Below are positions 6,881-11,523 of a stretch of DNA of 11,523 nt, piece after piece. Origin of the DNA: Deltaproteobacteria bacterium (lineage in GTDB: Bacteria; Desulfobacterota; Dissulfuribacteria; Dissulfuribacterales; UBA3076); NCBI GenBank assembly GCA_013138705.1, contig WTCF01000024.1, positions 1 through 11,523 of the forward strand, in the 5' to 3' direction. Both the position numbers and the translations under genes were made by a program. The notes beneath the pieces are model-generated. The model worked only from the letters and a program-made list of their open reading frames with translations. It made no database searches and was not told the origin of the DNA. Within the stretch, counting starts at the first letter, position 1, and the number at the start of each line of letters is the position of its first letter.

Positions 6881-8007
6881 TATCCTCTGCCTTTCTTTTT
6901 TCTATCTTCGACCTTTTGTCTTTCGACCTCCACCAACTGCTCTACCTCTGCCCAAAACGTTTCCAGGAGTTCCTGCTCAGGCACCTTTTTCAAAAGACGA
7001 TCTCCTTTGAAGATAAGACCGACTCCCTTTCCGCCGGCAAGGCCAATATCCGCTTCCCTGGCCTCTCCAGGGCCGTTTACTATGCATCCCATTACAGCCA
7101 GCTTTAATGGATACGGAATCCGTTGCGCCCTGCGCTCTACCTCAGAAGCCAAAGAAAAGAGGTCTATCTCACATCGACCACATGTGGGACATGAAATTAT
7201 TTCCGGACCCCGCTGCCTTATGTTCAGTGCTCGAAGGATCTCGTATGCGACCTGGATTTCTTCTACCGGATCTCTGGTCAGCGAAACCCTCATAGTATCA
7301 CCTATACCATCCATGAAAAGGACCGCAAGGGCAACACTGCTCTTGACTGTTCCGGGGATAAGCCCTCCTGCTTCGGTTACACCAAGATGCAGAGGAAAAT
7401 CCGTCTCCCGAGACAACTGACGGTAAGCATCCACTGTATTAAGGACGCTTGAAGATTTTATGGAGATCTTGATAGACTCGCAGCCCGTATCAACTACAAG
7501 GCCGATATTTCTGAGGGCGCTTTCCACTAAGGCTTCAGGTATAGGACCGCCGAATTTTTTTCTGATGTCCTTTTCAAGGGAGCCCGCATTGACCCCCACC
7601 CTCATGGATACTCCGTATTCTTTGACCTTTTCTACTACTCGTGCCAGCTTTTTCCGTCCCCCGATGTTTCCGGGATTTATCCTTATGCAGTCGGCACCAG
7701 CTTCGATCGAGGCCACAGCCAGACGCCAGTCAAAGTGTATATCTGCAATAATGGGTATGGAAATTGATTTTTTAATTTCTGAAATCGCCTGAGCGGCAGC
7801 AGTATCAGGCACTGCCACCCTTATAATTTCACACCCGACCTCCTGCAAACGGTGAATCTGTGCAACCGTGCCCGGGACATCCCTTGTATCTGTGTTGGTC
7901 ATAGATTGGACTGCAATGGGGTGTTCGCCTCCAATGGCCACATCCCCAACATGAATGACACGGGTAGTTCTACGTGCTCGGACTATGTTAGAAATATTTT
8001 GTTCCAT
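6880..8007 (-). CDS. ispG: 4-hydroxy-3-methylbut-2-enyl diphosphate synthase (IspG/GcpE)
   Basis: IspG catalyses the penultimate step of the MEP isoprenoid pathway, reducing MEcPP to HMBPP with a [4Fe-4S] cluster and an external reductant such as flavodoxin or ferredoxin. The 375-residue product has the N-terminal TIM barrel ([13 protein letters not shown] at 29-41; RINPGNIG at 109-116; [10 protein letters not shown] at 136-145) and the C-terminal cluster domain with Cys273, Cys276, Cys308 and Glu315 ([11 protein letters not shown]). Cys279 is additional. The last 15 residues ([15 protein letters not shown]) are a charged tail of three five-residue blocks that looks repeat-derived. ATG 8007 has no obvious Shine-Dalgarno. 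The gene leads the ispG-proS-rel operon, and its stop shares one base with the proS ATG (TAATG). Confidence 0.97.
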   Translation of the reverse strand: MEQNISNIVRARRTTRVIHVGDVAIGGEHPIAVQSMTNTDTRDVPGTVAQIHRLQEVGCEIIRVAVPDTAAAQAISEIKKSISIPIIADIHFDWRLAVASIEAGADCIRINPGNIGGRKKLARVVEKVKEYGVSMRVGVNAGSLEKDIRKKFGGPIPEALVESALRNIGLVVDTGCESIKISIKSSSVLNTVDAYRQLSRETDFPLHLGVTEAGGLIPGTVKSSVALAVLFMDGIGDTMRVSLTRDPVEEIQVAYEILRALNIRQRGPEIISCPTCGRCEIDLFSLASEVERRAQRIPYPLKLAVMGCIVNGPGEAREADIGLAGGKGVGLIFKGDRLLKKVPEQELLETFWAEVEQLVEVERQKVEDRKKKGRG

Positions 8008-8058
8008 AATGACATGATAAATCAGTGTTAAAGATTGGGCAATGCAGAGGTATAAAGG

Positions 8059-8087
8059 TTGACATCAAATCCATATATATAGATAAT
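8059..8087 (+). promoter_or_regulatory. Strong sigma70-type promoter reading toward the response regulator
   Basis: A perfect TTGACA (8059-8064) is followed by exactly 17 bases and GATAAT (8082-8087, five of six matches). Transcription would start near 8094, giving either a roughly 270-base structured leader for the response regulator gene or a separate small RNA spanning the palindromic region. Confidence 0.6.
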
Positions 8088-8173
8088 GAATTGAGGGATT
8101 AGAAAATATAAATGGCACCCTTCACGCCAAGTAAAAAATAGTTTACACTTTGTTGATTCTGTATTTTGGCAGT

Positions 8174-8201
8174 GAAACTTGAAATTTGAAACTTGAAATT
8201 G
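8174..8201 (+). repeat. 7-bp tandem array GAAAYTT x4
   Basis: Four units: GAAACTT, GAAATTT, GAAACTT and GAAATTG. They sit in the left half of the nested inverted-repeat element and can pair with the opposed array at 8234-8254 across a loop of about 32 bases. Confidence 0.8.
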
Positions 8202-8233
8202 GGAAAAATACTAAAGATGTAGATGAGTTACCT

Positions 8234-8254
8234 AATTTCGAATTTCCAGTTTCG
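8234..8254 (-). repeat. 7-bp tandem array, opposite orientation to 8174-8201
   Basis: Three units, AATTTCG, AATTTCC and AGTTTCG, are the reverse complement type of the GAAAYTN heptamers at 8174-8201. The opposed arrangement adds a further stem inside the 8114-8322 element. Confidence 0.7.
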
Positions 8255-8361
8255 ACATCGGCATTCAATTTGACAATACACGCTTTTTCGAAAAAAGTGT
8301 AAACTGGTGAATGAAGGATGCCGAGTGTTACATTAATAAGATTCTCTGATTGTGTAGAAAA

Positions 8362-8727
8362 ATGGAGCAAGATAAAAAACGCATACTTGTTATAGAAGAT
8401 GATCAGGAAGTCCGTAATATGCTGGAGGATTACCTGGTTTATTTCGGCTATGAGGTCGTTACAGCAGGTGACGGACTGCAGGGCTTAAAGGAAATTAAGG
8501 GCAGAGACTATGACCTCGTAATAACTGACATAACTATGCCGTACGTCAGCGGCATAGGCATCATCTCCGTTCTTAAACAAAGCCATCCGAATATACCTGT
8601 AATTGCCATTACCGGTTACGGATATCACGCTGAAGAACTCGCTCATGAAAAAAAGGCCGACCGTATTCTTTCCAAGCCCTTTGAAATACAGGAGCTGAAG
8701 GAGACTATAGAGAATTTACTTATCTGA
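8362..8727 (+). CDS. Single-domain response regulator (CheY-like receiver)
   Basis: The 121-residue product is a lone receiver domain. The acidic pocket is Asp13/Asp14 (VIEDD), the phospho-acceptor is Asp56 in VITDITMP, the switch threonine is Thr84 in AITGYG, and the conserved lysine is Lys105 in SKPF. There is no output domain, so it probably acts through protein contacts or in a phosphorelay; the partner kinase is not in the window. ATG 8362 is preferred over an in-frame TTG at 8350 because it lies just before the conserved KKRILVIEDD strand; neither has a strong ribosome binding site. The promoter at 8059-8087 may drive it through a long structured leader. It converges on the SAM hydrolase gene with 8 bp between the stops and no visible terminator. 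Confidence 0.92.
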   Translation: MEQDKKRILVIEDDQEVRNMLEDYLVYFGYEVVTAGDGLQGLKEIKGRDYDLVITDITMPYVSGIGIISVLKQSHPNIPVIAITGYGYHAEELAHEKKADRILSKPFEIQELKETIENLLI

Positions 8728-8735
8728 ACAAGACC

Positions 8736-9542
8736 TCAAGCACATTCGTTACCTACCCCATATTTGTTCCGAACAACAACCGGTTCACCGACACCAGCAT
8801 CAAGTACCTTTGTGGCACTCCCCTGATTCACAGCGATTTCCAGAAAACCGGAGCTGCCAATAAGGGCTAGAGGCTTACCTTTGGCCACGTCTGAGTAAGT
8901 GCTGAGTAAGGATAATTCCATCCCCTTGATATTGACCTTGAACTGTTTTCTAACAGGTTCCCCGTGCTGGATGAGGTCAGCGGGTATATTGAGAATCAGG
9001 CTTCCAAAGCCGTCTACATGTATTACTTCGCCTTTGATATATTGGTCCCTGATAACCGGTTCGGGCCATGGAAGCCGAACAGGGTCCGGATAGGGAGGGC
9101 CAAAGGAGTGCGGCTTTACTCCAAGGCTCAGATGGGCAGCAATAGGGGCAAAGATATCTCTTCCGTGGAATGTATCACTGACCGGACGTCTGAAATAGTG
9201 ACTATTTTCTATGCTGAAGCAGGTTACTTTTTTAGAATATCGGAACACCATACTCAAAAGACCGTTGTCCGGTGCCAGAAACGTGTAATGCTCCGTAACG
9301 GCCATAAGACCAATCCTTTGAGACCCGACACCCGGATCAACTATAGCGAGAAAGATGGTTCCAGAGGGAAATTCCCTGAAAGCCGATCCCAGGACAAAGG
9401 ACCCGCCTATGACATCCTGTGGGGCAACTTGATGACTGATGTCCACAATACGCAGGGCGGGATTGATGCCAAGCACGACTGCCTTGACTATCCCCACATA
9501 AGGGTCCTTTAATCCGAAATCACTCAAAAAGGCAAGGATCAT
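8736..9542 (-). CDS. SAM hydrolase (DUF62 / S-adenosylmethionine hydroxide adenosyltransferase family)
   Basis: The 268-residue protein belongs to the DUF62 family, related to fluorinases, whose members hydrolyse S-adenosylmethionine to adenosine and methionine. Family features are the N-terminal [12 protein letters not shown] at 6-17, VDPGVGS at 68-74, APDNGLL at 90-96 and [10 protein letters not shown] at 124-133. The Asp-Arg-His set described for these enzymes corresponds to Asp69, Arg76 and His126. The C-terminal domain begins around residue 165 ([16 protein letters not shown]). Start: ATG at 9542 is preferred to the adjacent in-frame GTG at 9545; AGGT lies 6-9 bases upstream. The gene follows tRNA-Pro on the same strand by 73 bp and may share its transcript. 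Physiological role in most bacteria is unclear. Confidence 0.9.
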   Translation of the reverse strand: MILAFLSDFGLKDPYVGIVKAVVLGINPALRIVDISHQVAPQDVIGGSFVLGSAFREFPSGTIFLAIVDPGVGSQRIGLMAVTEHYTFLAPDNGLLSMVFRYSKKVTCFSIENSHYFRRPVSDTFHGRDIFAPIAAHLSLGVKPHSFGPPYPDPVRLPWPEPVIRDQYIKGEVIHVDGFGSLILNIPADLIQHGEPVRKQFKVNIKGMELSLLSTYSDVAKGKPLALIGSSGFLEIAVNQGSATKVLDAGVGEPVVVRNKYGVGNECA

Positions 9543-9615
9543 CACTGAACCTGCAAAAATGGGCCGAGATGACCGTAACTATGGAATGGCTGTAAAATCA
9601 AATATGACATTCAAC

Positions 9616-9692
<77 letters not shown>

Positions 9693-10003
9693 ACATACAG
9701 CACTAACTCATGAACTCAAACGTACTTTCAACCTTGCTCGGATACCATTTTTTTGAATATACGTCAAGAATTCCTCATTGGCGGTGTGCCATGTCTGGCG
9801 GTCAGCTCGGTCTAGTCGCCCTGACAAGTATATTTGCAATACCCCATTGATTAAATCCACGGGGTCATGGTTACCATAGATGGCAGGTGATGTTAAAGGA
9901 GAATGCAGTATAACACATTGATAGTATAAGTAAAAAGAACTATCTCAATTTTGATGCTGTTGTCCGTATCTTATATGAATTATCCAGAAAATGATAATGG
10001 GTC

Positions 10004-10032
10004 TTGACAAGTTTTGGCTAACTCAGTATGAA
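10004..10032 (+). promoter_or_regulatory. sigma70-type promoter of the rpsL-rpsG-tuf operon
   Basis: A perfect TTGACA (10004-10009) precedes a 17-base spacer and TATGAA (10027-10032, four of six matches). Transcription should begin near 10039, leaving a leader of about 114 bases before rpsL that contains the hairpin at 10076-10095. Confidence 0.65.
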
Positions 10033-10075
10033 GAGGGGCTTTCTTTTTGAGGCGACTCACTTTTCTTTGTCATGG

Positions 10076-10103
10076 AAAGAGGAGTAAGCCTCTTTTATTT
10101 TTT
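10076..10103 (+). terminator. Attenuator-like hairpin with T-tract in the rpsL leader
   Basis: AAAGAGG (10076-10082) pairs with CCTCTTT (10089-10095) around a 6-base loop and is followed by TATTTTTT (10096-10103), the form of an intrinsic terminator. It lies downstream of the promoter and 50 bases upstream of rpsL, so it would act as an attenuator. A possible competing pairing uses GAGGC (10049-10053) with GCCTC (10088-10092). Regulation is an inference. Confidence 0.5.
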
Positions 10104-10152
10104 AAAAGAACAATTTTCTAGAAATAACATTAAGTTTAAGAGGAGTATGCGG

Positions 10153-10524
10153 ATGCCGACTATCAATCAGCTAGTCCGAAAGGGGCGTAAGAAGATCAAA
10201 AAGAAGACCAAGGCGCCTGCCTTGGACTCCTGTCCGCAGCGCCGTGGTGTATGCACCCGTGTCTATACTACGACTCCAAAGAAGCCTAACTCGGCCCTTC
10301 GAAAGGTAGCCCGTGTGCGTCTGACCAATGGCATGGAGGTTACGTCCTATATTCCAGGTATCGGCCACAACCTGCAGGAACACTCAGTCGTATTAATTCG
10401 TGGGGGGCGTGTCAAGGACCTTCCCGGTGTTCGTTATCACATTGTTAGAGGGACATTGGATGCCCTTGGGGTTCAAGATAGACGAAAGGCAAGATCAAAG
10501 TACGGAACAAAACGGCCCAAGTAG
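10153..10524 (+). CDS. rpsL: 30S ribosomal protein S12
   Basis: The 123-residue protein starts [14 protein letters not shown] and is S12 along its whole length, including [20 protein letters not shown] at 27-46 and [12 protein letters not shown] near residue 90. S12 sits at the 30S decoding centre. Lys43 and the lysine of GRVKDLPG (Lys88) are the residues where E. coli resistance mutations to streptomycin occur; both are the wild-type lysine here. The frame is open to 10072, but the extra 27 codons cross the leader hairpin. ATG 10153 follows AAGAGGAG by 7 bases and matches the family's N-terminus. First gene of the str operon. Confidence 0.97.
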   Translation: MPTINQLVRKGRKKIKKKTKAPALDSCPQRRGVCTRVYTTTPKKPNSALRKVARVRLTNGMEVTSYIPGIGHNLQEHSVVLIRGGRVKDLPGVRYHIVRGTLDALGVQDRRKARSKYGTKRPK

Positions 10525-10670
10525 CTGTATAGTATAGGAATTTCCATTTTATAAGTCCGCCTGAAGGGCGCTAAATTCTGAGTACGGTCGTCATAATAAA
10601 GAAATTGAAATAACGCAGGAGATGGGGTATTTTCAGCGGAAATCAGATATAAAACACGGGTAAGAAAACT
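10525..10670 (+). promoter_or_regulatory. rpsL-rpsG spacer with a small hairpin, possible S7 translational control site
   Basis: This 146-base spacer is unusually long for adjacent ribosomal protein genes. CGCC (10558-10561) and GGCG (10567-10570) close a TGAAG loop, with an AG/CT extension beyond a two-base bulge. In E. coli, S7 represses its own operon by binding the rpsL-rpsG intergenic RNA; a similar role here is only inferred from position. Confidence 0.3.
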
Positions 10671-11141
10671 ATGCCAAGGAGAAGAGAAGTCCCTAAGCGG
10701 ATTATAGCACCAGACCCAAAGTATAAAAATACTCTGGTGTCTAAGTTTATTAACGGTTTGATGCGCAAGGGCAAAAAGAGTATTTCTCGAAGAATCTTCT
10801 ATGATGCCATGGAGATTGTGGAAAGGCGTTCTAAGGAAGAACCTGTCAAGGTCTTCGAACAGGCAATGGAGAATATAAAACCTGTGTTGGAAGTGCGGTC
10901 CAGGAGGGTTGGCGGTGCAACTTATCAGGTACCGGTTGAGGTTCGAACTGATCGTAGGCAGGCACTGGCCATAAGATGGCTTGTGAATTTTTCTAAAAAG
11001 AGGGGAGAAAAATCCATGGCCCAGCGATTGGCCGGAGAATTACTGGATGCTTACAATAAAAGGGGAACGGCCTTTAAAAAGAAGGAAGATACCCACCGTA
11101 TGGCTGAGGCCAACAAGGCATTTGCACATTATAGATGGTAA
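10671..11141 (+). CDS. rpsG: 30S ribosomal protein S7
   Basis: The 156-residue product starts [10 protein letters not shown] and matches S7 throughout, with [15 protein letters not shown] at 23-37, the [19 protein letters not shown] region around 73-91 and the C-terminal [12 protein letters not shown]7 binds the 3' major domain of 16S rRNA and nucleates assembly of the 30S head. Length is typical. The start has only a weak ribosome binding site (GGGTAAG), consistent with translational control from the spacer upstream. In most bacteria fusA follows; here tuf follows after 108 bp. Confidence 0.97.
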   Translation: MPRRREVPKRIIAPDPKYKNTLVSKFINGLMRKGKKSISRRIFYDAMEIVERRSKEEPVKVFEQAMENIKPVLEVRSRRVGGATYQVPVEVRTDRRQALAIRWLVNFSKKRGEKSMAQRLAGELLDAYNKRGTAFKKKEDTHRMAEANKAFAHYRW

Positions 11142-11165
11142 CTGCAAGTATTAAATTTTGTTGAT

Positions 11166-11181
11166 GAGCCGCAACCGGCTC
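11166..11181 (+). promoter_or_regulatory. Hairpin in the rpsG-tuf spacer
   Basis: GAGCCG (11166-11171) and CGGCTC (11176-11181) form a perfect 6-bp, GC-rich stem with loop CAAC. No T-tract follows, so it is unlikely to be a terminator; it could be an RNA processing or protein-binding site between the genes. Confidence 0.4.
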
Positions 11182-11249
11182 TGATGACAAAGAAAAAGAT
11201 ATATGGGATCTAACGCAACCAGCGCTTGATAATTTAGTGGAGGATTATC

Positions 11250-11523
11250 ATGAGCAAGCAAAAATTTGAGCGTACTAAGCCGCACGTCAATGTGGGTACA
11301 ATTGGTCATATTGATCATGGCAAGACCACGCTTACAGCAGCCATAACTCGTATTTTAGCTGAGCAGGGGAAGGCGAAGTATATTCCTTTTGATGAAATTG
11401 ACAAGGCCCCTGAGGAGCGGGAGCGTGGTATTACCATAGCTACGGCTCATGTGGAGTATGAGACTGAAAAGCGTCATTATGCCCATGTGGATTGTCCTGG
11501 TCATGCTGATTATATCAAGAACA
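11250..11523 (+). CDS. tuf: Elongation factor Tu, N-terminal part (cut by window edge)
   Basis: The frame opens at ATG 11250 after GGAGG (11239-11243) and runs to the right edge for 91 codons. It begins [20 protein letters not shown] and carries the GTPase signatures of EF-Tu: G1 GHIDHGKT at 19-26, the switch I RGITI at 59-63, and G3 DCPGH at 81-85, whose His85 is the catalytic histidine. EF-Tu delivers aminoacyl-tRNA to the ribosome as a GTP complex. The sequence around switch I ([13 protein letters not shown]) is EF-Tu, not EF-G, so fusA does not lie between rpsG and tuf. The rest of the protein is outside the window. Confidence 0.96.
   Translation, partial: MSKQKFERTKPHVNVGTIGHIDHGKTTLTAAITRILAEQGKAKYIPFDEIDKAPEERERGITIATAHVEYETEKRHYAHVDCPGHADYIKN

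Larger units (their letters stand above)
8114..8322. repeat. Nested inverted-repeat element (MITE-like or structured RNA)
   Basis: The outer arms are GGCACCCTTCAC (8114-8125) and ATGAAGGATGCC (8311-8322), matching as inverted repeats at 10 of 12 positions. The inner arms are AGTTTACACTTT (8140-8151) and AAAGTGTAAACT (8294-8305), a perfect 12-bp inverted repeat. Between them lie two opposed heptamer arrays and a 12-bp palindrome TTTTTCGAAAAA (8284-8295). There is no transposase and no clear target-site duplication at either pair of ends. It could be a small non-autonomous transposon, an internally deleted insertion sequence, or a regulatory RNA fold. Confidence 0.55.
8008..8361. other. Divergent spacer between ispG and the response regulator
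   Basis: This 354-bp region contains a near-consensus + strand promoter (8059-8087), a 209-bp nested inverted-repeat structure (8114-8322) and two opposed heptamer arrays inside it. I find no reliable protein-coding frame; a 75-codon minus-strand frame here reads through the repeats and is rejected. No convincing ispG promoter on the minus strand was found. Confidence 0.6.
9693..10152. other. Spacer between tRNA-Pro and rpsL
   Basis: The right part (10004-10152) holds the str-operon promoter, an attenuator-like hairpin and the rpsL ribosome binding site AAGAGGAG at 10138-10145. The left part has an unassigned 78-codon open frame on the minus strand (9944-9708, stop included) that ends 15 bp before the 5' end of the tRNA. 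It has no ATG or GTG start but a protein-like composition. I can assign no function to it. Short weak inverted repeats at 9842-9865 (ACCCC...GGGGT) are probably chance. Confidence 0.5.

Noticed and set aside
3105..7792. Numerous + strand frames of 60-190 codons opposite rel, proS and ispG
   Set aside because: They are antisense shadows of well-conserved minus-strand genes and show no recognisable domains.
8143..8370. 75-codon minus-strand frame in the ispG/response regulator spacer
   Set aside because: It reads through the heptamer arrays and inverted repeats, has no family resemblance and no ribosome binding site.
10031..10041. AAGAGGGGCTT as an antiterminator strand for the rpsL leader hairpin
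   Set aside because: Most of it lies upstream of the predicted transcription start near 10039, so it would not be in the RNA.
10072..10152. N-terminal extension of S12 from ATG 10072
   Set aside because: The 27 extra codons cross the leader hairpin and T-tract and are absent from the S12 family; ATG 10153 has a good ribosome binding site.

Overview
The window looks like a piece of a bacterial chromosome, most likely from a deltaproteobacterium-like lineage (Desulfobacterota). The grounds are the protein flavour, moderate G+C, a bifunctional Rel enzyme, and short tandem repeats of the 'NPTNPTN' and 'NHQITKSP' coding type that I associate with such genomes; this placement is an inference. Nearly all genes are core housekeeping genes. 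I see no phage, plasmid, CRISPR or toxin-antitoxin module, and no clearly new multi-gene system. The unusual content is a set of short-period tandem arrays that lie between genes and inside reading frames, and a nested palindromic intergenic region.

Layout. 1-233 (-): 5' end of rpsA (ribosomal protein S1), with a good promoter upstream. 234-546: divergent spacer holding a 9-bp tandem array. 547-2599 (+): queC (7-deazaguanine synthesis), a YkgJ-like cysteine-cluster protein whose start lies inside a second, oppositely oriented 9-bp array, and a metal-binding TIM-barrel protein whose start overlaps the YkgJ-like gene by 11 bp. 2767-2958 (+): rpmB (L28) with its own promoter. 3033-8007 (-): a tightly overlapping ispG-proS-rel operon (isoprenoid synthesis, prolyl-tRNA synthetase, ppGpp synthesis and hydrolysis). 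proS carries an in-frame 8-bp tandem array in the linker leading into its editing domain.

8008-8361: spacer with a near-consensus + strand promoter followed by a 209-bp nested inverted-repeat structure. 8362-8727 (+): orphan receiver-domain response regulator. 8736-9542 (-): SAM hydrolase (DUF62 family), converging on the regulator gene. 9616-9692 (-): tRNA-Pro(GGG). 9693-10152: spacer containing an unassigned open frame on the minus strand, then the str-operon promoter and an attenuator-like hairpin. 10153 to the end (+): rpsL, rpsG and the 5' part of tuf, with no fusA between rpsG and tuf.

Functional links. ProRS and tRNA-Pro are both present. Rel is coupled to proS through a 4-base GTGA overlap, placing a tRNA-charging enzyme and the stringent-response enzyme on one transcript. 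Most remaining genes serve translation (S1, L28, S12, S7, EF-Tu, and QueC for a tRNA-modification precursor).
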